From Prado023 sp049688395 (lineage in GTDB: Bacteria > Actinomycetota > Actinomycetes > S36-B12 > CAIYMF01): 12,549 bases of DNA. The notes under the pieces are model-generated. The model saw only the letters and a program-made list of their open reading frames with translations, ran no database searches and was not told where the DNA came from. The translations under genes and the position numbers were made by a program. Location: positions 1 through 12,549 of the forward strand of contig JBAVKQ010000013.1 of assembly GCA_049688395.1 (NCBI GenBank). Reading direction: 5' to 3'. Each line of letters opens with the position of its first letter. Position 1 is the first letter of the stretch. This document shows positions 6,383 to 12,549 of the stretch, piece by piece.

Positions 6383-7905
6383 GCCAGCAGACGATCCCCG
6401 CGGTGCTCGACTTCGACACCGCCATCGAGCGCTTCGACCCAGTGCTGGGCCTGGAGGTGCACGTCGAGCTCAACACCGCGACCAAGATGTTCTGCGGCTG
6501 TTCCACGACGTTCGGCGCGCAGCCGAACACGCAGGTGTGCCCGGTGTGCCTGGGCCTGCCCGGGGCGCTGCCGGCGCTGAACCGGTTGGGCGTCGAGTCG
6601 GCGATGCGGATCGGCCTGGCGCTGAACTGCGAGGTGGCCACCTGGTGCCGGTTCGCGCGCAAGAACTACTTCTACCCCGACATGCCCAAGAACTTCCAGA
6701 CCTCGCAGTACGACGAGCCGATCTGCTTCGAGGGCTACCTCGACGTGGATTACGACACCCCCGAGGGTCGGCGTACCTACCGCGTGGGCATCGAGCGCGC
6801 CCACATGGAGGAGGACACCGGCAAGAACAGCCACGTCGGTGGCGCCACCGGGCGCATCCACGGCGCCGACTACTCACTGGTGGACTACAACCGCGCCGGC
6901 ATCCCGCTGATCGAGATCGTGACCAAGCCCCTGGAGGGCGCGGGTCGGTACGCCCCCGAGGTGGCCAAGGCCTACGTGGGCGCGCTGCGCGACCTGCTGC
7001 GTGCGCTGGGCGTCTCCGACGTGCGGATGGAGCAGGGCTCGCTGCGCTGCGACGTCAACCTGTCGCTGCGCTCCTCGCCCGAGGCTGCGCTGGGCACCCG
7101 CTCGGAGACCAAGAACGTGAACTCGCTGCGCTCGGTCGAGCGGGCGGTGCGCTACGAGATCGGCCGGCAGGCCGCGGTGCTCGCCTCCGGCGGCCGGATC
7201 GTGCAGGAGACCCGGCACTGGCACGAGGACACCGGCCTGACCACCTCGGGACGGGTCAAGGAGGGTTCGGAGGACTACCGGTACTTCCCGGAGCCCGACC
7301 TGGTGCCCATCGCCCCGTCGCGCGAATGGGTCGAGGCCCTGCGTGCGACCCTGCCGGAGAACCCGGCGCTGCGGCGCACCCGGCTGGCCGCCCAGTGGGG
7401 GATCAGCGACGTGGACATGGACAACGTGGTCAACGCCGGCGCCCTCGACCTGGTCGAGGCCACCATCGCGGCCGGGGCGGAGCAGTCCGCGGCGCGCAAG
7501 TGGTGGACCGGTGAGCTGGCCCGGCTGGCCAAGGAGCAGGGGATCGACCTGGTCGACCTGCCGATCACGGCCGAGCAGGTCGCCGAGGTCGAGGCGCTGG
7601 TGGTGGCCGGCACGGTCAACGACCAGCTCGCCCGGCAGGTGCTCGAGGGCGTTCTTGCCGGCGAGGGGTCTGCGGCGGAGGTCGTCGCCGCCCGCGGCCT
7701 GGCGGTGGTGTCCGACGACGCTGCGCTGCTGGTGGCGATCGACGAGGCCCTGGCCGCCCAGCCCGACGTCGCGGCGAAGATCCGCAGCGGCAAGCTCGCC
7801 GCCGCGGGTGCGATCGTCGGCGCGGTCATGAAGGCCACCCGCGGCCAGGCCGACGCAGCCCGGGTTCGCGAGTTGATCTTCGAACGCCTGGACGTACCCG
7901 GCTGA
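6379..7905 (+). CDS. gatB: Asp-tRNA(Asn)/Glu-tRNA(Gln) amidotransferase subunit B
   Basis: GatB is the kinase/transamidase subunit: it activates the misacylated Glu or Asp on the tRNA with ATP and adds the ammonia delivered from GatA. The product is 508 residues, near the usual length. The start is marked by GLEVHVEL (about residues 24-31), followed by zinc-binding cysteines at about 39, 41, 54 and 57 (MFCGC, CPVC). Further family motifs are NYFYPDMPKNFQTSQYDEPI, ERAHMEEDTGK, VDYNRAGIPLIEIV, the SETKNVNSLRSVERA segment and EDYRYFPEPDLVP. The C-terminal YqeY-like tail domain that contacts tRNA is complete. The ATG overlaps the gatA stop by four bases. The first 20 residues before the core are slightly long. 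Confidence 0.96.
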   Translation: MSQQTIPAVLDFDTAIERFDPVLGLEVHVELNTATKMFCGCSTTFGAQPNTQVCPVCLGLPGALPALNRLGVESAMRIGLALNCEVATWCRFARKNYFYPDMPKNFQTSQYDEPICFEGYLDVDYDTPEGRRTYRVGIERAHMEEDTGKNSHVGGATGRIHGADYSLVDYNRAGIPLIEIVTKPLEGAGRYAPEVAKAYVGALRDLLRALGVSDVRMEQGSLRCDVNLSLRSSPEAALGTRSETKNVNSLRSVERAVRYEIGRQAAVLASGGRIVQETRHWHEDTGLTTSGRVKEGSEDYRYFPEPDLVPIAPSREWVEALRATLPENPALRRTRLAAQWGISDVDMDNVVNAGALDLVEATIAAGAEQSAARKWWTGELARLAKEQGIDLVDLPITAEQVAEVEALVVAGTVNDQLARQVLEGVLAGEGSAAEVVAARGLAVVSDDAALLVAIDEALAAQPDVAAKIRSGKLAAAGAIVGAVMKATRGQADAARVRELIFERLDVPG

Positions 7906-7944
7906 CCCCCGGGGGAGAAGTCCGCCGGGTCGGTGGACGTGCGA

Positions 7945-7974
7945 AGGGTCGGTCCCCCTCGGGGGACCGACCCT
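7945..7974. terminator. Bidirectional hairpin terminator between gatB and bioY
   Basis: A perfect 14-bp inverted repeat (AGGGTCGGTCCCCC / GGGGGACCGACCCT) is separated by only TC, so the real loop is probably six bases. It lies 39 bases after the gatB stop and 21 bases beyond the bioY stop on the other strand. No T-tract flanks it on either side, as is common for actinobacterial hairpins. Confidence 0.75.
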
Positions 7975-7995
7975 GGTCGCCGTCCGGCGCGACGA

Positions 7996-8589
7996 CTACT
8001 TGGCGCTGAACTTCTCCACCGCGCGCCAAGCCAGCGGGAACAGCCCGGCGGCCAGCGCGATCTTGAGCACGTCACCGATCAGGAACGGGGTGACACCCAG
8101 GCCGATCGCCGCGCTCAACGACACTCCGAGGGCGGCCGCGAGCCACAGGGTGCCCACCGCGTAGATCACCACGTTGCCCAGGACCATGAGCCCGGCGGTG
8201 CGTGGCGCGGTCCGGGTGGCGCCGCGCTGGGCCAGGAAGCCGACCAGTGCCGCAGCGGCGACGAAGCCCACGATGTAGCCGAACGTCACGGTGAGCGCGC
8301 CGCCCTTGAAGGCCGAGGACGCGCCGTTGAACCAGGGCACCCCGGCCAGCCCGGCCACGGCGTACAGGCCCATCGAGGCCATGGCGCGCCACATGCCCAG
8401 GGCCGCGGCGGTGAGCAGCACCGCGAAGGTCGAGCCAGTCAGCGGGATCGGGGTGAACGGCAGCGGGACGACCACCTGCGCGGACAGGCCCACGAAGGCG
8501 GCGCCGCCGACCACGAGGACCGCGTTGCGCACTGCGCTGCGGGCGAATACGTCGGCGAGGACTACTGGTGCGGGAGTGGCGAGGGACAT
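7996..8589 (-). CDS. bioY: Biotin transporter BioY (ECF S-component)
   Basis: BioY is the membrane-embedded substrate-binding component that captures biotin; with an energy-coupling module (EcfT plus ATPases, or BioMN) it imports the vitamin. The 197-residue product is highly hydrophobic with about six membrane segments. Family features include VPLPFTPIPLTGSTF (about 41-55), YAVAGLAGVPWF, GYIVGF and the C-terminal FLIGDVLKIALA segment, whose Asp (about 173) and Lys (about 176) are typical of the binding site. The usual TGGY before IVGF reads TFGY here. The start at 8589 is fixed by an AGGAGA Shine-Dalgarno site five bases upstream; a longer frame extending to 9078 is spurious. No bioM/bioN or ecf genes are next to it in this window, so it probably uses a shared module encoded elsewhere or acts alone. 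Confidence 0.93.
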   Translation of the reverse strand: MSLATPAPVVLADVFARSAVRNAVLVVGGAAFVGLSAQVVVPLPFTPIPLTGSTFAVLLTAAALGMWRAMASMGLYAVAGLAGVPWFNGASSAFKGGALTVTFGYIVGFVAAAALVGFLAQRGATRTAPRTAGLMVLGNVVIYAVGTLWLAAALGVSLSAAIGLGVTPFLIGDVLKIALAAGLFPLAWRAVEKFSAK

Positions 8590-8594
8590 GTGAG

Positions 8595-8601
8595 TTCTCC
8601 T
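8595..8601 (-). promoter_or_regulatory. Ribosome-binding site of bioY
   Basis: On the minus strand AGGAGAA precedes the ATG at 8589 by five bases. It decides the start among several candidates in a long open frame. Confidence 0.7.
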
Positions 8602-8608
8602 GATCCGC

Positions 8609-8628
8609 CGCCGGCTCCGATGCCGGCG
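8609..8628. repeat. Inverted repeat in the bioY 5' leader
   Basis: CGCCGGC and GCCGGCG form a perfect 7-bp stem around a six-base loop, seven bases upstream of the bioY ribosome-binding site. It could be an operator half-site pair or an mRNA hairpin affecting translation. I recognise no match to the BirA or BioQ operators. Confidence 0.35.
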
Positions 8629-8656
8629 CTCTGACTGACGGCGCACTGACATGGGG

Positions 8657-8662
8657 AGCCTA
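8657..8662 (-). promoter_or_regulatory. Putative -10 box of bioY
   Basis: TAGGCT on the minus strand fits TANNNT and would start a transcript near 8650, leaving a leader of about 60 bases that contains the inverted repeat and the ribosome-binding site. There is no clear -35 box. Confidence 0.4.
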
Positions 8663-8734
8663 GCGGGTGATCCAGCCCGAGTCCCACGAGGCCGACCTGC
8701 TCGACTGCGGTACCCGGGGTCCGCGCGGGCGGCG

Positions 8735-8740
8735 TAGCCT
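8735..8740 (+). promoter_or_regulatory. Putative -10 box of the phosphatase gene (leaderless)
   Basis: TAGCCT ends six bases before the ATG at 8747, so transcription should begin at the start codon. This favours ATG 8747 over the in-frame GTG at 8741. No ribosome-binding site is present. Confidence 0.5.
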
Positions 8741-8746
8741 GTGGTC

Positions 8747-9721
8747 ATGCGCAAGTTCGTCTCGGTAGCGGCTGGCGTGGTGCTGATCGGCCTGATCGCG
8801 GTGCCTGCCCAGCCGGTGTCTGTGCCCATCGAGACCGGATCGTCGGTGGCCGGAGCAACGACCGGCGCGCCGGGCGCCCAGACATCTTCGGCCCGCTCAC
8901 CTGTCACCCTGGCGGCTGCGGCAACGGCGCACTCGACCCGGCAGGTCGCCGGGGCATCGGGCTCCGGCACCCGCGTCGTGGCCGTCGGCGACATCGCCAA
9001 TCCCGGCAGCCCGCATCGCCGGGTCGCCGCGCTCGCGGCAGCACTGCGACCCGATCGGCTGCTGCTGGCCGGCGACATCGCCTACCCCGACGGCAGCCTG
9101 GCCCAGTTCCGCCGCCAGTTCGATCCCGCGTGGGGCAGGTTCCGCACGATCTGGCTGCCCGTGCCGGGCAACCACGAGTACCGAACCCGCAGCGCGGCCG
9201 GTTACCGCACCTACTTCGGCGAGTCCGGGGGGCTGTGGTGGTCGCGCAAGGTTGGCAAGTGGCGGGTGATCGGCCTGGACAGCGAGCGCGTATCCAGCAC
9301 CAAGCAGCGGGCTTTCCTCACCCGGACGCTCGAGAAGTACAACAAGGTGCCCACCTTGGTGGTGTGGCACCGACCGCGCTACTCCAGCGGCCATCACGGC
9401 GACCAGCGCGACACCGCCCGGCTCTACGACATGGTGCGCAAAGACCGCGACGTGAAGGTGATGGTCTGGGGCCACGACCACGACTACGAGCGGATGACCC
9501 CGCCGGTCAAGGGCCGCTCGACGGCGTTGACCGCGTTCGTGGTGGGCACGGGCGGCGGCGACCAGCGCGCGGACACGACCCGCACGACGCGCTCCTGGAG
9601 CCGAGCGTTCGACAACACCGCATATGGGGTCCTGGACCTGCGGCTGCGCAGGACCGGGTTCAGCTGGGCGTTCGTGACGATCGACGGTCGCACGCTCGAC
9701 TCGGGCGCGCGGCGCTTCTGA
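8747..9721 (+). CDS. Secreted metallophosphoesterase, purple acid phosphatase-like
   Basis: A two-metal phosphoesterase, probably exported. The 324-residue product begins with a signal-peptide-like stretch (MRKF, then hydrophobic to about residue 20, with an Ala-rich region after it) and a low-complexity segment to about residue 73. The catalytic domain then shows all five blocks of the calcineurin-like/purple acid phosphatase fold: VGDIA (Asp about 82), AGDIAY (Asp 110 and Tyr 113, the GDxxY signature of purple acid phosphatases), PGNHEY (Asn 142, His 143), VVWHRP (His 208) and WGHDHDYER (His 243, 245). The first block has Asp-x-Ala instead of the Asp-x-His of other metallophosphatases, which agrees with the purple acid phosphatase type. 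The substrate is unknown; phosphate scavenging is a reasonable guess. It diverges from bioY and converges on the DUF1801 gene. Confidence 0.88.
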   Translation: MRKFVSVAAGVVLIGLIAVPAQPVSVPIETGSSVAGATTGAPGAQTSSARSPVTLAAAATAHSTRQVAGASGSGTRVVAVGDIANPGSPHRRVAALAAALRPDRLLLAGDIAYPDGSLAQFRRQFDPAWGRFRTIWLPVPGNHEYRTRSAAGYRTYFGESGGLWWSRKVGKWRVIGLDSERVSSTKQRAFLTRTLEKYNKVPTLVVWHRPRYSSGHHGDQRDTARLYDMVRKDRDVKVMVWGHDHDYERMTPPVKGRSTALTAFVVGTGGGDQRADTTRTTRSWSRAFDNTAYGVLDLRLRRTGFSWAFVTIDGRTLDSGARRF

Positions 9722-9758
9722 GCCGGACGTCGCGGTCAGCACGAGAGCGGATGGCTCC

Positions 9759-10205
9759 TCAGCCGACAGCCTTCTCGACCAAGGCGACCAGTCGCTGCGC
9801 CACAGCGTCGTTCATCGCCACGACGGCGAATGCGGTCGGCCACATGTCGCCGTCATCGAGGTTCGCGAACTCGTTGAAGCCGACCTCGGCATAGCGCACA
9901 TCGAACTTCGCGGCGGGCTTGAAGAACACGATGACCTTGCCGTCGCGGGCGTAGGCGGGCATGCCGTACCAGGTCTTGGCAGCCAGCTCGGGTGCGTGCG
10001 CGCTGACGATCTCGTGCAGCTTCTGCGCGATGACGCGGTCCGCGTCGGGCATCTCGGCGATCTTGGCCAGGACGTCCTGTTCGTTGGCGGCGGCCTTCTT
10101 GGCCGCCGAACCACGGCGTCCGGAGGCAGTGAGCTCGGCGGCCCGCTCCTTCATCGCCGCGCGCTCCTGCGCGCTGAACCCGTCCTGCGCACTGTCCTTG
10201 ACCAT
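9759..10205 (-). CDS. DUF1801-family protein
   Basis: A 148-residue protein of a widespread but functionally uncharacterised family (DUF1801, related to YdhG-type proteins). The N-terminal part (about 1-45) is charged and contains SAQERAAMKERAAEL and a Lys/Ala stretch. The conserved part follows: DVLAKIAEMPDADRVIAQKL, then KTWYGMPAYARDGKVIVFF (about 77-95), FDVRYAEVGF and LDDGDMWPTAFAV. No catalytic residues are known. No signal peptide or membrane segment is seen, so it is probably cytoplasmic. The ATG at 10205 is chosen because the conserved N-terminus begins there; a GCAGG sequence lies about seven bases upstream and a GAGGTG further up. Upstream extension to 10310 has low-quality sequence. 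It converges on the phosphatase gene with 37 bases between them and no clear terminator. Confidence 0.85.
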   Translation of the reverse strand: MVKDSAQDGFSAQERAAMKERAAELTASGRRGSAAKKAAANEQDVLAKIAEMPDADRVIAQKLHEIVSAHAPELAAKTWYGMPAYARDGKVIVFFKPAAKFDVRYAEVGFNEFANLDDGDMWPTAFAVVAMNDAVAQRLVALVEKAVG

Positions 10206-10238
10206 GGCGTTGCCTGCTTTCACCTCGGGTGGTGGCCG

Positions 10239-10244
10239 ATGGTA
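10239..10244 (-). promoter_or_regulatory. Possible -10 box of the DUF1801 gene
   Basis: TACCAT on the minus strand fits TANNNT and would give a leader of roughly 27 bases before the ATG at 10205. No -35 box is apparent. Weak evidence on its own. Confidence 0.3.
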
Positions 10245-10369
10245 GGCCGTACGGGGGGAAGCGCGGGCCTCGACGGGATGCAGACGGCAGACGGCCTCAG
10301 TGCCATGCACGGCGTCCTGGCTGCACCGGGCGGCCCCGGCGCGCGAAGGCGCGGCCGCCGCGCAGCGCC

Positions 10370-10375
10370 TAGTCT
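10370..10375 (+). promoter_or_regulatory. Putative -10 box of the S51 gene pair (leaderless)
   Basis: TAGTCT ends six bases before the GTG at 10382, so the message should start at or just before the initiation codon. There is no ribosome-binding site, which agrees with leaderless translation and supports the GTG start. Confidence 0.5.
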
Positions 10376-10381
10376 TCGCAG

Positions 10382-11605
10382 GTGGCCCGACGACTGGTAC
10401 TGATGGGTTCGGGTGAGACGACCCCGGGCATGCTCGGCGTGCATCGGGAGGTGTTCGCCGGTCTCCCCGAGGACGCGCAACTGGCCCTGATGGACAGCCC
10501 GTTCGCGTTCCAGGAGAACGCCGACGAACTGGTGGAGCGGATCAGTGGCTACTTCGCCGAGTCCCTGGGCCGGGCGGTCGAGCGGATCACGCTGCCCGCG
10601 GGTGCCGATGCCTTGACCCAGGAGCAGGCGCTGGCCGGGATCCGGGCTGCGGACTGGGTGTTCGCCGGTCCCGGATCGCCCAGCTACGCGCGACGGGCAT
10701 GGGCGGGCACCCCGATCCCCGCGGCGCTTGCCCAGGTCGTCGCCCCCGGGCGTGCCGGAGCCCTGGTGGTGGCCTCCGCTGCGGCGGTGACCCTCGGGGC
10801 GTGGGCGCTGCCGGTCTACGAGATCTACAAGGTCGGTGCGGATCCGCGCTGGGAGCCGGGCATCGGCCTGATGGATCGGGTCCTGGGCTGGCGGTGCGCG
10901 GTGATCCCGCACTACGACAACAAGGAGGGCGGCACCCACGACACCCGCTTCTGCTACCTCGGTGGGCGCCGGTTGGCGCGGATCGAGGGCGAGCTGGATG
11001 GCGGATTCATCGTCGGCGTCGATGAGCACACGGCCGTCGTGTTCGATCTCGATGCCGCCCGAGTCCGGGTGGCCGGTCGCGGCGGGCTGACCTTGCGGGT
11101 CGCCGGAGTCGAGCACGTCGTTCCGGCGGGTTCGGACCTGCCGATGGCCGAGATCGAGGCGATCATCGACCGACTGGGCGCGTCCGCGGCCAGCGATCGG
11201 TCCGGCCCGGGATCGGCCGCGGGCAGCGATGGCTCCGGCTCGCGCGCGTCGGCAGGAAGCCCCGGCCCCGGCCCGGTCGGGGCTGACCCCGGACACGGTG
11301 CACCGCCACCAGCGCGCGACGACGATTCACCCGCGGCCCTCGCGCTCAGCATCCTCGAGGCCATCGCGGACTCCGCGGGGCACGCGAGGGCGGCTGTGGT
11401 CGGCCTGCTCCGCCACGCCGAGCAGGCTGCCGACACCCACGATCGCGAACTCGCCGGCCGGGCGGTCCAAGCAGTCGTCGACCTGCGGGCCCAGGCCAGG
11501 GCCGCCGGTGACTGGGCGGCCAGCGACCGGCTGCGCGACGTCCTGGCGGGGCTGGGCGTCGAGGTCCGCGATGCCCGGGACGGATCGACCTGGAGCTGGT
11601 CGTGA
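10382..11605 (+). CDS. S51-like (class I glutamine amidotransferase-like) protein with a CysRS-type C-terminal domain
   Basis: The 407-residue product has three parts. Residues 1-265 resemble peptidase S51 (dipeptidase E/cyanophycinase): LVLMGSGETTPGML at the start, FAGPGSPSYARRAW (the family's GGN-type turn), a candidate nucleophile Ser132, His177 in VIPHYDN and FIVGVDEHTAVVFD. Ser132 sits in VVASAAAVTLG rather than the usual GxSAGA, so peptidase activity is uncertain. Residues 267-315 are a Gly/Ser/Pro/Asp linker. Residues 316-407 resemble the C-terminal tRNA-binding part of cysteinyl-tRNA synthetase: an Ala-rich helical region beginning DDDSPAALAL, then RAQARAAGDWAASDRLRDVL, LGVEVRDARDG and STW, matching the AR..kDw..aD.lRd.L..lGv.veDt.dG..W pattern of CysRS ends. 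The domain assignment is from motif recall. The GTG start follows a -10 box at leaderless spacing. Its stop overlaps the next gene's start (GTGA). Confidence 0.85.
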   Translation: MARRLVLMGSGETTPGMLGVHREVFAGLPEDAQLALMDSPFAFQENADELVERISGYFAESLGRAVERITLPAGADALTQEQALAGIRAADWVFAGPGSPSYARRAWAGTPIPAALAQVVAPGRAGALVVASAAAVTLGAWALPVYEIYKVGADPRWEPGIGLMDRVLGWRCAVIPHYDNKEGGTHDTRFCYLGGRRLARIEGELDGGFIVGVDEHTAVVFDLDAARVRVAGRGGLTLRVAGVEHVVPAGSDLPMAEIEAIIDRLGASAASDRSGPGSAAGSDGSGSRASAGSPGPGPVGADPGHGAPPPARDDDSPAALALSILEAIADSAGHARAAVVGLLRHAEQAADTHDRELAGRAVQAVVDLRAQARAAGDWAASDRLRDVLAGLGVEVRDARDGSTWSWS

Positions 11606-12429
11606 CCAGCCTCCCGGGCGACCTGCCGCGGGAATCCTCCGGCAGCGGTCCGGTGGGCCTGCCCCCTCGCTCCGCGGTGCCGAGCAGCCCGGAACCCGAG
11701 GGACCCGGCGCTGCCCGGCCGGACGGCAGCGGGCCGATCGCGTTGGTCGGCTCGGGGGAGTACCTGCCCCAGATGCTCGAGGTCGAGGGTCTGCTGCTGG
11801 CCGGGCGGGCACGGCGCTATGTGCAGATCCCGACGGCCGCGGCCCCCGAGGGCCCCGAGGTGCTGGCCAGGTGGACCCGACTGGGTCGCGAGCAGGCAGA
11901 CCGGCTGGGCGTCGAAGCGGTGCCGCTGCTGATCGCCGATCGTGCCGACGCCGACGATCCGGATCTGGCCGCGAAGGTCGCCGGAGCCGGGCTCGTCTAC
12001 TTCTCCGGCGGCAACCCCGCGCACCTGGCCGGATCCCTGCGCGACTCGGCGGTGTGGCGCGAGGTCCTGGCGGCGTGGCGGGGCGGTGCCGCGCTCGCCG
12101 GCTGCAGCGCCGGCGCGATGGCGATGACCGGATGGGTGCCGCAGGTGCGCGCCCTGCATCGCCCCATCGATCCGGGCCTGGGACTGCTGGGGCACCTGCG
12201 GGTGATCCCGCACTTCGACAAGATGCTCGGCTGGGCGCCGGACCTGGCCACCCGGGTGCTGCTGCACGCGCCCGACGGCGTCACCGTGCTCGGGATCGAC
12301 GAGGACACCGCGCTGGTCGGCGGGCCGCACGAGTGGACCGTCATGGGGCGTCAGTCGGTGTGGACCCTCGGCCACGGCGCCCGGGTCGAGCACCGCGCCG
12401 GGGCCACGGTCCACACGCCCGGTCCCTGA
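11602..12429 (+). CDS. Peptidase S51-family protein (cyanophycinase/dipeptidase E-like)
   Basis: Members of this family are serine hydrolases that cleave Asp-containing dipeptides (dipeptidase E) or the Asp-Arg polymer cyanophycin. The 275-residue product starts with about 44 residues of Pro/Ser/Gly-rich, probably disordered sequence. The core follows: IALVGSGEYLPQML, YVQIPTAAAPEG, VYFSGGNPAHLAGSL (GGN turn about 136-138), the nucleophile elbow AGCSAGAMAM with Ser169, His204 in VIPHFDKM, and VLGIDEDTALV. Unlike its upstream neighbour it keeps the standard GxSAG motif. No signal peptide is apparent, so it is probably cytoplasmic. The GTG at 11602 overlaps the preceding stop in a GTGA junction, so the pair is likely translationally coupled and may act together. 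The natural substrate cannot be told from sequence, and no cyanophycin synthetase gene is present in the window. Confidence 0.88.
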   Translation: MTSLPGDLPRESSGSGPVGLPPRSAVPSSPEPEGPGAARPDGSGPIALVGSGEYLPQMLEVEGLLLAGRARRYVQIPTAAAPEGPEVLARWTRLGREQADRLGVEAVPLLIADRADADDPDLAAKVAGAGLVYFSGGNPAHLAGSLRDSAVWREVLAAWRGGAALAGCSAGAMAMTGWVPQVRALHRPIDPGLGLLGHLRVIPHFDKMLGWAPDLATRVLLHAPDGVTVLGIDEDTALVGGPHEWTVMGRQSVWTLGHGARVEHRAGATVHTPGP

Positions 12430-12458
12430 TATGTAGGCGGGTTTGTCAAGTGGGCGTG

Positions 12459-12511
12459 GCTGAGCGCCGCCTGCCGATCGGCGTGGGCGGGCGCTCAGCG
12501 TTCTTCTTGTT
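12459..12511 (+). terminator. Rho-independent-type terminator after the S51 pair
   Basis: GCTGAGCGCC (12459-12468) and GGCGCTCAGC (12490-12499) form a perfect 10-bp stem, with a palindrome GCCGATCGGC (12473-12482) inside the loop. The T-rich run TTCTTCTTGTT follows at once. It lies 29 bases after the S51 stop codon. The strong stem plus T-rich tail on the plus strand supports termination of the upstream operon. Confidence 0.6.
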
Positions 12512-12549
12512 GACCGGCCGGTGCCGGGGTGGCCAGCGTGTCTTGGGCG
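12495..12549 (-). CDS. Possible C-terminal end of a minus-strand gene entering from the right
   Basis: A minus-strand frame is open from the window edge to TGA at 12495-12497 and would end in TLATPAPAGQQEER, which looks like an ordinary disordered protein tail. The stop lies inside the terminator stem, as often happens with convergent genes. Only 17 codons are visible and the plus strand is also open here (from a GTG at 12456), so this is weak. I do not recognise the gene. Confidence 0.2.
   Translation of the reverse strand, partial: AQDTLATPAPAGQQEER

Noticed and set aside
7996..9078. BioY read as a 360-residue protein starting at 9078
   Set aside because: The extra N-terminal part overlaps the phosphatase gene in antisense and has no BioY similarity; a good ribosome-binding site marks the start at 8589.
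10329..10359. Inverted repeat GGCGGCC / GGCCGCC between the DUF1801 gene and the S51 pair
   Set aside because: Short arms, a long spacer and extremely GC-rich surroundings make such a match likely by chance; no T-tract or operator resemblance.
12421..12449. Minus-strand TTGACA as a -35 box
   Set aside because: There is no TANNNT element at 16-18 bases spacing; the region downstream on that strand is the end of the S51 gene.

Overview
The window is very GC-rich, strongly biased to G/C at third codon positions, and carries a gene order (MetE-like gene, ligA, then gatC-gatA-gatB) that is familiar from Actinomycetota. Several genes appear to be transcribed as leaderless mRNAs, which is also common in that phylum. 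I cannot place it more finely than a high-GC actinomycete. No mobile element, CRISPR array, rRNA or tRNA gene was seen.

Left part (1-2765): the 3' end of a MetE-like methyltransferase gene, then a complete NAD-dependent DNA ligase gene (ligA) with a charged insertion in its adenylation domain. Next (2766-4475) is a decayed region. A strong ribosome-binding site and a 23-codon ORF overlap the start of an AbgT-type transporter gene that is broken by a frameshift and by two apparent internal deletions. It is followed by about 300 non-coding bases holding a short 14-base tandem repeat and one perfect actinobacterial-type DnaA box.

Centre (4463-7974): a compact gatC-gatA-gatB operon. It encodes the amidotransferase that converts misacylated Glu-tRNA(Gln) and/or Asp-tRNA(Asn) to the correct aminoacyl-tRNA. 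A 14-bp perfect hairpin closes it and probably also terminates the convergent bioY gene.

Right part (7996-12549): bioY, a biotin transporter S-component on the minus strand, diverges from a secreted purple-acid-phosphatase-like enzyme. The phosphatase gene converges on a DUF1801 gene, which in turn diverges from a two-gene operon of S51 (cyanophycinase/dipeptidase E-like) proteins. The first S51 protein has a divergent nucleophile motif and a C-terminal extension that resembles the C-terminal tRNA-binding part of cysteinyl-tRNA synthetase. The second has the standard S51 motifs. A hairpin with a T-rich tail follows, and the window ends inside what may be the tail of another gene.

The most notable points are the S51/CysRS-like fusion in tandem with a canonical S51 paralogue, the -10 boxes lying 6-7 bases before four start codons, and the decayed AbgT gene behind a well-preserved translation-initiation site.
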